From Clostridium gelidum (GTDB lineage Bacteria; Bacillota; Clostridia; Clostridiales; Clostridiaceae), in the NCBI RefSeq assembly GCF_019977655.1, contig NZ_AP024849.1, forward strand, positions 1,063,001 to 1,127,000: DNA of 64,000 nt, given 5' to 3'. Positions 53,279 through 62,011 of the stretch are shown here, piece after piece; position 1 is the first letter of the stretch; the number at the start of each line of letters is the position of its first letter. Both the position numbers and the translations under genes were made by a program. The notes below the pieces were generated by a model, which was not told the DNA's origin, did not search any database, and was given only the letters and a program-made list of their open reading frames with translations.

Positions 53279-53404
53279 TTAGGCAATGGAATATAAAAAA
53301 GACTATTAAAAGTATATATAAGATATTTGTTAGTAATTAACTTATTGTGCATTTGAACAATAAACTAATCAAATATTTGTTTATTTTAATGATGAGACAA
53401 TTAA

Positions 53405-53418
53405 TGAAAACGGTTATA
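53405..53418 (+). promoter_or_regulatory. LacI/cre-like operator candidate, site 1
   Basis: TGAAAACGGTTATA. The core GAAAACGGTTA recurs at 56429 and 56573 near the gluconate permease gene and nowhere else that I noticed. It resembles half of a CcpA or LacI-family operator but lacks the full dyad. Confidence 0.35.
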
Positions 53419-53491
53419 CTTAAAAAGTATAAAGAATAAACTAAACTAATTTAATTGACAAGCAATGTTATGATAAATATATCAATAGAAC

Positions 53492-53660
53492 TATAAGGCA
53501 CAATCAAAAAAATAATAAGTCCATCTGCCAGCCTATTTCCCATCATCCAACGCCTACAAAATGCCATAATAGACCCGCTATGATGGCATTCTGCTTCCTT
53601 GCCTGATGAAAAATAGTCGTGGCAGTTTTGGACTTGTTATTTATTTTCATGTGCCTTATA
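53492..53660. repeat. Dispersed imperfect palindrome, copy C
   Basis: The left arm TATAAGGCACAATC, AAAAAAATAATAAGTCC, CTGCCAG, CTATTT, CATCA pairs in order with the right arm TGATGAAAAATAG, CTGGCAG-like TGGCAG, GGACTTGTTATTTATTTTCA and TGTGCCTTATA. The tip is ATGCCATAAT / ATGATGGCAT. Nearly the whole 169 bases fold into one long hairpin. The GGCACA/TGTGCC ends differ from GGCATA/TATGCC of other copies on both arms together. Confidence 0.8.
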
Positions 53661-53756
53661 TAAATTATATAGTTGATATTGTTAGCAATAAGAAAAAATT
53701 ATATAGATAGTCATTTAATTTATGATTATTTATTTCTATGTAAGCTACTTAATAGT

Positions 53757-53900
53757 ATGTATATTAAAGAAAATAACAGATCAAAGTGCAACACATTATT
53801 TGTTACGAAGAGAAGTGAGTTTAGTAATTAGTTAAACTTGCATACGTAATATAGCTTAAAGTGGATAGTAGCTTGGTCTGTTATTTATTTAATATATTAA
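53757..53900. repeat. Dispersed imperfect palindrome, copy D (variant core)
   Basis: TATATTAAAGAAAATAACAG then ATCAAAG pairs with CTTGGTC then TGTTATTTATTTAATATATT. Where other copies have AACAAGTC/GACTTGTT, this one has AACAGATC/GGTCTGTT, so both arms changed together. It lies directly upstream of the gene at 53917. Confidence 0.65.
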
Positions 53901-53916
53901 GAGAAGAGGAAGCAAG

Positions 53917-54828
53917 ATGAACGAATCGATTTATAAATATTTACAAGTGGGATTGATACATTTTATGGCCTATCCAGAAAGTACTAAATTTGAAAAGCAA
54001 GAAAATCTTATAGAATCAATTAAAAAGGTTCTAGTAGATGATTATTTTAATGCAATAGAAATCACACATATTGAAGATAAACAAAAAAGACAAGAAGTTA
54101 AGGAATTATTAGAACAAAGTCATATGATAGTTGCATATGGAGTTCAACCTAGATTATTAAGTGCAAATTTAAATCCAAATGATTTAGATGAAACAGAAAG
54201 AAAAAAAGCTGAAGATATAATTATTGAATCAATAGATGAAGCAGATTATTTAGGCGCTAAAAGTATAGCTTTTTTAGCAGGAAAATATGGTGAAAATAAA
54301 AAAGATGAAGCATATGAACAATTATTAAAAACAACTAAAAATATATGCAAATATGCACAAACTAAGAATATTTCTGTTGCTCTTGAAGTTTTTGATTATG
54401 ATTTTGATAAAAAAGTATTAATTGGTCCAGCTACTTATGCATCTGAATTTGCAAGAGCTGTAAGAGAGCATGCAGATAATTTTGGATTATTAGTAGATTT
54501 ATCGCATTTGCCTCAAACATATGAATCTTCAAGGTTTGCTATTCAAACTATGAAAGCATATCTAACTCATTTTCATATTGGAAATTGTGTTATGAAAAAT
54601 GGAGAAAAAGCATGCGGTGATACTCATCCACGTTTTGGATTTCCAAATGGAATTAATGATGTAAATGAGCTTAAAGAATTTCTTCAAGTTATGAAAGAAG
54701 AAGGATTTTTTGATGAAAGAAATCCATATATAATTTCATTTGAAGTTAAGCCATGGGAAAATGAAGATTCAGAAATTGTAGTCGCAAACGCAAAAAGAAC
54801 ATTAAACAGAGCATGGGCATTACTTTAA
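53917..54828 (+). CDS. Xylose-isomerase-like TIM-barrel protein (sugar isomerase/epimerase family)
   Basis: 303 residues of the AP-endonuclease-2/xylose-isomerase-like TIM-barrel family. Expected metal ligands are visible: E in VALEVFDYD, D in LLVDLSHLP, H in LTHFHIGNC and E in ISFEVKPW. The family includes sugar and sugar-acid isomerases and epimerases, but the exact substrate cannot be read. Its position before a CdaR regulator and glucarate/galactarate enzymes suggests a role in sugar-acid use. Ribosome binding site AGAGGAAG. The terminator behind it shows it is transcribed separately from cdaR. Confidence 0.75.
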   Translation: MNESIYKYLQVGLIHFMAYPESTKFEKQENLIESIKKVLVDDYFNAIEITHIEDKQKRQEVKELLEQSHMIVAYGVQPRLLSANLNPNDLDETERKKAEDIIIESIDEADYLGAKSIAFLAGKYGENKKDEAYEQLLKTTKNICKYAQTKNISVALEVFDYDFDKKVLIGPATYASEFARAVREHADNFGLLVDLSHLPQTYESSRFAIQTMKAYLTHFHIGNCVMKNGEKACGDTHPRFGFPNGINDVNELKEFLQVMKEEGFFDERNPYIISFEVKPWENEDSEIVVANAKRTLNRAWALL

Positions 54829-54900
54829 AACTAATTATTTTTTGTAGCAATTTTAGGAAAAATATTAAGCTAGATTAAGTTATTAAATTATGAGAAGATT

Positions 54901-54950
54901 AAAATAAAGGGTGTAGATAGATAATGTGATTCTATAACCTTTATTTTATT
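54901..54950 (+). terminator. Terminator between the TIM-barrel gene and cdaR
   Basis: AAAATAAAGGGTGTAGA (54901-54917) pairs with TCTATAACCTTTATTTT (54931-54947), followed by ATTTC. Confidence 0.75.
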
Positions 54951-54994
54951 TCATATTTTGAATTATCTATATTGGATAAAAGGAGGGGAAACTT

Positions 54995-56152
54995 ATGGAA
55001 TACTTGAGCAAAGGATTGGCTGAGAGTATTGTTGAAAGAACTATGAATGTTGTTAATTATAATATTAATATTATGAATGAAAATGGTGTAATAATAGCAT
55101 CTGGAGATAAAGAAAGAATTGGAACTATTCATGAAGGCTCAATTATTGCGTTGCAGAGAAAATCAGAATTTAATGTTAGTGAAAATGAAAGTAAAAAGTT
55201 ACAAGGAGTACATCCGGGTACCAATATAGTTATAGAATTCCAAAATAGAGTAGTTGGAGTAATTGGAATTACAGGTAAACCCAAGGAAGTTTTAGGCTAT
55301 GCTAAATTAATTAAAATGACAGCAGAAATGATGATAGAACAAGAGCATGTAATAAAAGAATTAGAATGGAATAATAGAATTAAAGAAGAAATGATACTTG
55401 CGCTTATATATAATAAACCAGATTCAGTTATTCTGTTGGATGAATATATCAAAAAATTTAAATTGCAAAATAATCATCCTATGAATATTTTTATTATTGA
55501 ATTAATTCCTAATGATAGTAGCTCTGCAAAAACAGAGTTAGATATATCTAGTAGAGTAATCAACATATTAGAAGGAGTATTTAAAGGATCTCAAGCATGT
55601 GTAGTTAATTCAAAAACAATTGTGCTATTACATAAATGCTCAACCCATAATAATAAAAATGAAGATTATACAGAGAAATTAAAAAAAATTAATGAAAAAA
55701 TTAAATATGAAATAGAAATTGATACAAAAATAGCAGCAGGTAAAATACAGAATAAGTTATCAGAAATATATAAATCCTTTGATATAGCAAATGAGGCACT
55801 AACATTTGGCAAAAAGATGCATCCCAAAGATAATGTTTATATATTTGAGATACTAAAATATGATATGTTATTTTCTCAAAATAGTGAAAAATGGAAAGTT
55901 AATGAATTAAAAGAGACATATGAATTAATAGCTTTACACGATAAGAGCAAAGCGCTTAGAGAAACATTAAAAGTTCTTATAGGAGAAAATGGAGAACTCA
56001 ACAATGTAGCAAATAAGTTATTTATTCATAGAAATACATTGAGTTATCGATTGGATAAAATTTATAAGCTTACAGATAGAAATCCAAGAAAATATACGGA
56101 TTTATTTTGGCTTTATAGTGCAATAATTAATTTTGAAATAGATAATAATTAA
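54995..56152 (+). CDS. cdaR: CdaR-type sugar diacid regulator
   Basis: 385 residues. An N-terminal sugar-diacid recognition domain (about 1-135, LAESIVERTMNVVNYNINIM and GTIHEGSIIALQRKSEF) precedes a GGDEF-like degenerate middle part and a C-terminal PucR-type helix-turn-helix (NNVANKLFIHRNTLSYRLDKI). In E. coli, CdaR activates glucarate, galactarate and glycerate genes in response to those acids, which fits the gudD, garD and gntP genes here. Ribosome binding site AGGAGGGG. Autoregulation is likely but not shown by the sequence. Confidence 0.9.
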   Translation: MEYLSKGLAESIVERTMNVVNYNINIMNENGVIIASGDKERIGTIHEGSIIALQRKSEFNVSENESKKLQGVHPGTNIVIEFQNRVVGVIGITGKPKEVLGYAKLIKMTAEMMIEQEHVIKELEWNNRIKEEMILALIYNKPDSVILLDEYIKKFKLQNNHPMNIFIIELIPNDSSSAKTELDISSRVINILEGVFKGSQACVVNSKTIVLLHKCSTHNNKNEDYTEKLKKINEKIKYEIEIDTKIAAGKIQNKLSEIYKSFDIANEALTFGKKMHPKDNVYIFEILKYDMLFSQNSEKWKVNELKETYELIALHDKSKALRETLKVLIGENGELNNVANKLFIHRNTLSYRLDKIYKLTDRNPRKYTDLFWLYSAIINFEIDNN

Positions 56153-56168
56153 GGCATATTAAAATAAT
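56151..56168. repeat. Left-end fragment of the dispersed palindrome, copy G
   Basis: AAGGCATATTAAAATAAT matches the left end of copy B and overlaps the last base of the cdaR stop codon; the sequence then diverges and no right arm follows. A partial element. Confidence 0.45.
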
Positions 56169-56248
56169 ATGTTATCTTTAATAAAAATAGTTTACATAAA
56201 ATGAAGTATATAGAATTGTATTATAAATAATATAAGTACTGTGTAAAT

Positions 56249-56282
56249 AAAGAGTTGATTTTTAAAATCAACTCTTTATTTT
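56249..56282 (+). terminator. Terminator of cdaR
   Basis: AAAGAGTTGATTTT pairs with AAAATCAACTCTTT over 14 bp almost without a loop, followed by ATTTTG. Confidence 0.75.
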
Positions 56283-56428
56283 GATGTATAAGAAATATTC
56301 ATAGTTGGAATTAAGTTGAAGTTTAGTTATTTATTCTAGAAATTATTATTAATAAGTGTATATATTTTCTCTTGAATGTTAAAAACAATATAGAGTGAAA
56401 ATTATGCATATAAATGAAAAATACATGC

Positions 56429-56442
56429 TGAAAACGGTTAAT
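56429..56442 (+). promoter_or_regulatory. LacI/cre-like operator candidate, site 2
   Basis: TGAAAACGGTTAAT, second copy of the GAAAACGGTTA motif, about 330 bases upstream of the permease gene. Confidence 0.35.
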
Positions 56443-56553
56443 GTTTGTGCAGTTGAATATTGAAAGAGATTGCTAAAAATATGATAATGTATACATAAGT
56501 TATTTACGGATTAGTAATGGATTTTTAAATAATTTATAAATTTTCCACTTTAA

Positions 56554-56586
56554 TGGTAACGTATGCGCGCAAGGAAAACGGTTACG
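56554..56586 (+). promoter_or_regulatory. LacI/cre-like operator candidate, site 3
   Basis: GGTAACG at 56555 and GAAAACGGTTACG at 56574 flank TATGCGCGC. The two outer parts GTAACG and CGGTTAC are nearly complementary, so this copy approaches a dyad. It lies about 170 bases before the permease start. Confidence 0.4.
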
Positions 56587-56755
56587 GGAAAATATGGGAA
56601 ATGAGATATTTAAATTACTTATAAATAGTGAGTTAACTAAAGAAAAATAAAGGATGTGTTATTTTAAAAGTTTAGTGAAATTTATGTTAGGAATTTTATT
56701 TATTACTAAGAATTAGATATTGATTAAATTAAATAAATTAAAAGGGGAGATAAAT

Positions 56756-58078
56756 ATGGCACTAGTCACAGTTGCTTTTGGTGTATTAATATTATTAGTA
56801 TTAATGATGGGACTTAAGTTTGATGGATTTATTTCATTAATCTTGGTTTCATTAATTGTCGGACTTATGTTAGGAATGCCTTTAGATAAAGTTACAGCTT
56901 CTATGTATAAGGGAATTGGCAGTCAGTTACAAAGTTTAATACTTATTCTTGCTTTTGGAGCAATGCTTGGTAAGTTGTTATCTGATTCAGGAGCAGCACA
57001 CCGTATTACTATGACACTTATTAATAAATTTGGAAAGAAAAATGTTCAATGGGCAATGTTGTTAACTGCAATTATTGTTGGTATAACAATGTTCTTTGAA
57101 GCAGCATTTATTGTATTAATTCCAATTGTGTATACTATAGTTCTTGAACTTGAGTTACCATTAATGTCTGTTGGTTTACCACTAGTTATTGGATTATCAA
57201 CAACACATAGTTTCTTACCACCTCATCCAGGTCCAGCAGCAGTTGCTGTTACTTATGGAGCAAGTATGGGGAGAACATTACTTATAGGACTTATAATTGC
57301 TATTCCAGCTGCAATAATTGTAGGAATATTTTATACTAGAACAAAATGGGTTAAAAGTGTAACTGCTAAAATACCTAAAGGTTTAGTAGAGATTAAAAAA
57401 TTTAAAGATGAAGAACTACCAGGTTTTGGAATAAGCATATTTACTGCATTAGTTCCTGTTGTTCTTATGGCTATTCAAACATTTGCTAGTCTTTATGTAG
57501 ATAAAAAAGCACCAATTATGAAGTATATTAATTTCATTGGTGATGCACCAATTGCATTATTAATTACTGTTATAATCGCTGCATATACTCTAGGAGTTGC
57601 GAGAGGCAGAAAAATTGAAGAAGTAATGAATAGTTTTGGCGGCGCAATAAAAAGTATTGCTATGATAATAGTAGTAATAGGCGCTGGTGGTGCATTTAAA
57701 CAAGTAATTGTTGATGCAGGTTTAGGTAATACAGTTAATCAATTAACAAGTGGTTTGAATGTTTCACCTATAATACTAGCTTGGGTGATTGCAGCAGCTG
57801 TAAGAACAGCAGTTGGCTCAGCAACAGTAGCTGTAACTACAGCATCAGGTATAATTTTACCTATGGTTGCAACTGCAGGGGTTAGCCCAGAATTAATGGT
57901 TTTAGCTACAACATGTGGTAGTATATTTGCTTCACACGTTAATGATCCAGGATTCTGGATGTTTAAGGAATACTTTGATTTACCAGTAGGCCAGGCGATT
58001 AAAATAAGAACAACATATACATGTATATTATCAGTGATTGGCTTGATTGGAGTATTAATTTTAAGTAATTTCTTTTAA
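56756..58078 (+). CDS. gntP: GntP-family gluconate/sugar-acid:H+ symporter
   Basis: 440 residues, 11-13 membrane helices, GntP family. Motifs: GLKFDGFISLILVSLIVGLMLG, IVGITMFFEAAFIVLIPIVY, STTHSFLPPHPGPAAVAV and VRTAVGSATVAVTTASGI. It probably imports gluconate, glucarate, galactarate or glycerate. The context favours an aldaric acid, although the usual glucarate transporters (GudP) belong to another family. A TTG at 56720 would add 12 residues, but AAAAGGGGAG lies at good spacing before the ATG at 56756. Upstream motifs suggest control by a LacI-type regulator or CcpA. Confidence 0.88.
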   Translation: MALVTVAFGVLILLVLMMGLKFDGFISLILVSLIVGLMLGMPLDKVTASMYKGIGSQLQSLILILAFGAMLGKLLSDSGAAHRITMTLINKFGKKNVQWAMLLTAIIVGITMFFEAAFIVLIPIVYTIVLELELPLMSVGLPLVIGLSTTHSFLPPHPGPAAVAVTYGASMGRTLLIGLIIAIPAAIIVGIFYTRTKWVKSVTAKIPKGLVEIKKFKDEELPGFGISIFTALVPVVLMAIQTFASLYVDKKAPIMKYINFIGDAPIALLITVIIAAYTLGVARGRKIEEVMNSFGGAIKSIAMIIVVIGAGGAFKQVIVDAGLGNTVNQLTSGLNVSPIILAWVIAAAVRTAVGSATVAVTTASGIILPMVATAGVSPELMVLATTCGSIFASHVNDPGFWMFKEYFDLPVGQAIKIRTTYTCILSVIGLIGVLILSNFF

Positions 58079-58106
58079 ACTATATAAATAGAGAAAGTGT
58101 ATCCGA

Positions 58107-58148
58107 GAAGGTATAGTCTAATAAAAAGGACTGTACCTTCTTTATTTA
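58107..58148 (+). terminator. Terminator of gntP
   Basis: AGAAGGTATAGTC pairs with GGACTGTACCTTCT around a 9-base loop, followed by TTATTTATT. Confidence 0.75.
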
Positions 58149-58317
58149 TTTTCTATTATTAGCTAATGTGATTGCTGTAATTATATTTACGAATTGGAAT
58201 TTTTACATAGAGAATAGTATACTAAAATCAAGAGTTAGGTGCAGGCTAATCCAATGATTTTCAGCAGCTAATATATTATGTAATGTTATGAAAAAGCAAT
58301 TGAGGAGGGAAAATATT

Positions 58318-59676
58318 ATGATAAAAACAGGAAGTCCGCTTGTTGCAGATATGAAGGTAATACCTGTAGCAGGATATGATAGTATGTCAATGACCTTAAG
58401 TGGTGCACATGCACCATTTTTCACAAGAAATCTTGTAATTTTAACTGATAATGCAGGTAACACTGGAATCGGAGAAATCCATGGTGGAGATTATACATCC
58501 GCTGCTTTGGAAAGTTGTATACCGCTAGTTGTTGGTAAGGAGGTAGGAGGATACCGTTCCATTTTAAATAGAATTCACAAAGCAGCAAGCGGTGCTTCAA
58601 GAGCAGAAGGCGATGATGGTGAAGGGATTCAAACTCTAGATATTAGCAAGTTAAAGTTTGTTGTTAAGTCTGAATGGGCAATTGAATGTGCTCTATTAGA
58701 TTTACTTGGGCAGTATCTTGGTCTGCCTATGTGTGAATTATTAGGTGAAGGAAAACAAAGAGATAAGATTGAAACGTTAGGTTATCTTTTTTATGTATCT
58801 GATAAAGGAAAAGCAAAAAATCTGCAATACCTAGATGAGAGTAATAGTATAGATCCTTGGTTTAAAATACGTCGTAATGAAATGCTTACCACTGATAAAA
58901 TTGTAGAACAGGCATTAGCTTTACAAGAAAAGTATGGATTCAAAAACTTTAAGTTAAAAGGCGGTGTTTTGGAAGGCGAGAAAGAAATGGACGCAATCAG
59001 AGCGCTTAAAAAGCAGTTCCCGAGTGGAAGAATTAATATTGATCCCAATGGTGCATGGAGCCTTAAGGAAGCTATCAATTTATGTAAAGACATGAAGGAT
59101 ATCCTTACTTATGTTGAAGATCCTTGTGGACCAGAAAGTGGATACAGCAGTCGTGAAATTATGTGTGAGTTTAAGAATGCAACAAATATTCCAGTAGCAA
59201 CGAATATGATTGCAACGGACTGGAGGCAATTCTATCATGCAACATCACTTAAGTCAGTTGATATTGTACTAGCAGATCCTCATTTCTGGGGCATGAACGG
59301 AAGTGTTAGAATGGCACAAATTTTAAATGACTGGGGTCTTACTTGGGGTTCACATTCAAATAATCATTTTGATATTACATTAACTGTATTTGCTCATGTT
59401 GCAGCAGCAGCACCGGGCAGGCCAACTGCTCTTGATACACATTGGATATGGCAGGATGGACAGAATCTATGTGAAAACACACCACAAATTAAAGATGGAT
59501 ATCTTGAAGTTCCAAAGTTACCAGGTCTTGGTATAAAATTAAACATGGAAAAAGTAATGGCAGCAAATGCACTTTACAATAAGCTGGATAATCATGACAG
59601 AGACGATGCTATGGCTATGCAATATTTAATTCCTAACTGGAAGTTTGACCCTAAAAAGCCCGCTTTAGTAAGATAA
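58318..59676 (+). CDS. gudD: Glucarate dehydratase
   Basis: 452-residue enolase-superfamily enzyme converting D-glucarate (and L-idarate) to 5-keto-4-deoxyglucarate. The catalytic KxK lysines are in NFKLKGGVLEGE, metal ligands in INIDPNGAW, YVEDPCGPESG and PVATNMIATD, and the catalytic histidine in GSHSNNHFDI. The match extends through the C-terminal PKLPGLGIKLN. The ATG at 58318 has GAGGAGGG upstream; the ATG at 58288 precedes this ribosome binding site and is less likely. It forms the sugar diacid pathway with garD and cdaR; the aldolase for the next step is not in the window. Confidence 0.93.
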   Translation: MIKTGSPLVADMKVIPVAGYDSMSMTLSGAHAPFFTRNLVILTDNAGNTGIGEIHGGDYTSAALESCIPLVVGKEVGGYRSILNRIHKAASGASRAEGDDGEGIQTLDISKLKFVVKSEWAIECALLDLLGQYLGLPMCELLGEGKQRDKIETLGYLFYVSDKGKAKNLQYLDESNSIDPWFKIRRNEMLTTDKIVEQALALQEKYGFKNFKLKGGVLEGEKEMDAIRALKKQFPSGRINIDPNGAWSLKEAINLCKDMKDILTYVEDPCGPESGYSSREIMCEFKNATNIPVATNMIATDWRQFYHATSLKSVDIVLADPHFWGMNGSVRMAQILNDWGLTWGSHSNNHFDITLTVFAHVAAAAPGRPTALDTHWIWQDGQNLCENTPQIKDGYLEVPKLPGLGIKLNMEKVMAANALYNKLDNHDRDDAMAMQYLIPNWKFDPKKPALVR

Positions 59677-59682
59677 ATTTAA

Positions 59683-59720
59683 AAAAGTACAGCAATTTAT
59701 AAAATTGCTGTACTTTTATT
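59683..59720. terminator. Bidirectional terminator between gudD and a LysR gene
   Basis: AAAAGTACAGCAATTT (59683-59698) and AAATTGCTGTACTTTT (59702-59717) form a perfect 16-bp stem with a 3-base loop and A/T runs on both sides, serving both convergent genes. Confidence 0.88.
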
Positions 59721-59763
59721 AGTATAATGTTTTCAGCTTATCTAACATCGTTGTTTTTTTGTG

Positions 59764-60669
59764 TTATTCCGCTACAAAAGGATAAGCTTTAATAAAACTA
59801 ATCAGCGTATTTTCTGAATCATTTAATACAAGGTTTGCTTTATGTGCGAGAACATTGTAGCGATACAGTCTGGGGGTAAAGGAAAAATATGTGATATTTT
59901 TATTAGATTTGGCACAGGATGCTGGAACAAATGCAACGCCAACCCCTTTTGAAACCATTTTCACGACAGCTGCCATACTGTTTAATTCACAAACAGTATC
60001 TGGAGAAAAATTGCTTATTTTAAAAATGGTTTCAGCAATATTGCGAATAGTGGAATCTTTTTTTGATAGGATAAAACTATCATTTTTGAATATTTTCTCT
60101 AATTCGGATGTAGCAATTTCCTTTGATTCATTTTTGTGAATAAGACAATAATTATGAGAATCCGACACTGCGAAAATAACTTCTTCTTCGCGTAGCAGTT
60201 CATATTGCCCAAGAAGTTCATCTAATGTATTTACTGACATAATAGCAAAATCTATTTTTCCTGAAGTTATATATTTTTTTATTGAAGGAACAGAATCTTC
60301 AATTATTTCTAATATAACATTAGGAAAGGCTTTTTTATATTTTGAAATAATGTTTGTAATCATATTAATTCCCCATTGGGAGGTAACCCCTATACTTATG
60401 CGTCCAGTACCGGAAAGGTTTTTTACATTGTGGTACAGTTTCTTTTTTATCTGAACTACTGTTTTTGCGGATTCTACGTACAGGTTTCCAGCGGGGGTAA
60501 GTGTCATTTCATTTTTAGCTCTGTTAAATAATGGAGTTTCAAGTTCAGCTTCAAGCCTAGATAGATATTGACTCAAAGATGATTGTGATACGAAAAGGTT
60601 CTCTGCTGATTTTGTCATATTCTTTTGTTCTGCAATTTCTATGATATATTCTAAATGTTTAACATCCAT
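59764..60669 (-). CDS. LysR-family transcriptional regulator (first)
   Basis: 301 residues. N-terminal winged helix-turn-helix (about 1-60: MTKSAENLFVSQSSLSQYLSRLEAEL) and a C-terminal effector domain with GRISIGVTSQWG and KGVGVAFVPASCAKS. A longer open frame reaches 60882, but AGGAGT lies 7 bases before the ATG at 60669 and the helix-turn-helix begins there, so I take that start. It is convergent with gudD. Its target is likely in the sugar-acid locus; the inducer is unknown. Confidence 0.87.
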   Translation of the reverse strand: MDVKHLEYIIEIAEQKNMTKSAENLFVSQSSLSQYLSRLEAELETPLFNRAKNEMTLTPAGNLYVESAKTVVQIKKKLYHNVKNLSGTGRISIGVTSQWGINMITNIISKYKKAFPNVILEIIEDSVPSIKKYITSGKIDFAIMSVNTLDELLGQYELLREEEVIFAVSDSHNYCLIHKNESKEIATSELEKIFKNDSFILSKKDSTIRNIAETIFKISNFSPDTVCELNSMAAVVKMVSKGVGVAFVPASCAKSNKNITYFSFTPRLYRYNVLAHKANLVLNDSENTLISFIKAYPFVAE

Positions 60670-60698
60670 AAGTAACTCCTGCTTCTTTGTGCCAGTGA

Positions 60699-60730
60699 AA
60701 GTGATTGCACGGATATGCATGCAATCACTT
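60699..60730. promoter_or_regulatory. Perfect inverted repeat upstream of the first LysR gene
   Basis: AAGTGATTGCA (60699-60709) and TGCAATCACTT (60720-60730), 11 bp with a 10-base spacer, 30 bases before the LysR start on the minus strand. No T-run follows on either strand, so an operator is more likely than a terminator. It could be an autoregulatory site, but LysR sites usually have the T-N11-A form. Confidence 0.45.
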
Positions 60731-60921
60731 TTGCTGTTAATAATATTCTTGTAGTATAATAAAAAAACTGATTTAGATGCAAGGCAAATATTATACACTT
60801 TAACACACGCTTGCAATTGAATCCAATTCAAAATCCTTGTCATACAATATATATTATAGCGCAATTGTACAGAATTCTTCAACTGATATACAGGACAAAC
60901 AGTATCGTATCGAAGGTTAAA

Positions 60922-61851
60922 TTAATTAAGGTGATTTTCTCTTCTCAATTTGTTCCAATAAATTGAAGCCAAATTAATAAAATCTTCTGTAGCTTTACTT
61001 AAATAAACGCCCTTTTTATGCATAGCAACGACTCTTAATTGCGGTTTTTGTGGTAAAGAAAAATAAATAACATCTTTAGAGTCTAGTGCATAATGTTCTG
61101 GTAATATAGTACAACATAAATTTTTCATTACCATATTAATTAGCGTTTGACAGCTTCTTGTCTCAAATAATAACTTTGGAGAGAATCTAGCATCTTGGAA
61201 GAGCGGGTTTATAGCCTCTCGAATTGTACTACCCTTAGAAATTAGCACGAAATTATCTTCTTTTAGTAGTTCTAAATCAATATCTTTAAGTAACTCGCCA
61301 TACATGCTTCCATTCTTTGCTAATGGATGACTAGAAGGTATGGCAACTATAATATCTTCTATTAAGATAGAAGTATATACATTATCTTTTTTTTGCATAT
61401 CATCAGAGAGCGTTAAAAATCCAACATCTAATTCCCTACGATTAATCATGGCTTCCTGCTGCCTTACGCTCAATTCAACTGGTTCGACTATTACATTTGG
61501 GTGTAGTTTATGAAACTCAGGATAAACAGACGCAAACATAGATATGCCTCTTTCAGGTGTTAATCCTATAGATAAATGAGTATTTTTCATATCTATCAAG
61601 TCACTAATGCGATTATATGTTTCTTTTTTTATTCCAAGAATTTCTTTAGCAGCATTTATATATATTTCGCCAACTTCTGTTAAGCGCCAGTTTGTTCTGG
61701 ATCGATAAAATAATGGGGATCCTAATTCTTTCTCTAACTTTAACAATTGCTGATTGAGTGCTGATTGAGTAATAAACAGCTTCTCAGATGCTTTTGTTAT
61801 ATTTTTTTCTTCTGCAATTTGTACCATATATTCTAATTGTTTTAAATCCAT
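60922..61851 (-). CDS. LysR-family transcriptional regulator (second)
   Basis: 309 residues, paralogous to the first LysR gene (ITKASEKLFITQSALNQQLLKLEKEL helix-turn-helix; HLSIGLTPERGISMFASVYPEFH effector start). It is divergent from garD with a 160-base gap, the classical arrangement of a LysR activator and its target, so it probably controls garD. RBS AAGAAGATA upstream of the ATG. The two tandem LysR genes differ in the effector-binding half, suggesting distinct inducers, for example glucarate and galactarate (inference). Confidence 0.88.
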   Translation of the reverse strand: MDLKQLEYMVQIAEEKNITKASEKLFITQSALNQQLLKLEKELGSPLFYRSRTNWRLTEVGEIYINAAKEILGIKKETYNRISDLIDMKNTHLSIGLTPERGISMFASVYPEFHKLHPNVIVEPVELSVRQQEAMINRRELDVGFLTLSDDMQKKDNVYTSILIEDIIVAIPSSHPLAKNGSMYGELLKDIDLELLKEDNFVLISKGSTIREAINPLFQDARFSPKLLFETRSCQTLINMVMKNLCCTILPEHYALDSKDVIYFSLPQKPQLRVVAMHKKGVYLSKATEDFINLASIYWNKLRRENHLN

Positions 61852-62011
61852 ACATATATCTTCTTTCTATAAGTTTTTCTAAGAGTTTTCTTATTTTAAT
61901 TAATTTGATTAATAGCTACTTATTTTATACAATAAAATTAACAAAAAGACAAACTAAATTGTTTATAAATAATAAATTGAATTAGCAATTTAGGGAAGGG
62001 GACATAATATT

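Larger units (their letters stand above)
53102..53916. other. Repeat-rich intergenic region before the sugar-acid locus
   Basis: 815 bases with no gene. It holds a terminator (53221-53278), a GAAAACGGTTA motif (53405-53418), two members of the palindromic repeat family (53492-53660 and 53757-53900) and AT-rich spacers in which I see nothing else. The second palindrome ends just before the ribosome binding site of the next gene. Confidence 0.7.
56153..56755. other. Intergenic region upstream of the GntP-type permease gene
   Basis: About 600 bases with no gene. A terminator (56249-56282) ends cdaR. Two GAAAACGGTTA motifs (56429 and 56573) and a GGTAACGTATGCGCGC stretch at 56554-56569 stand out from AT-rich surroundings and look like regulator-binding DNA. 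TTG-type starts close to the permease are discussed under that gene. Confidence 0.5.
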
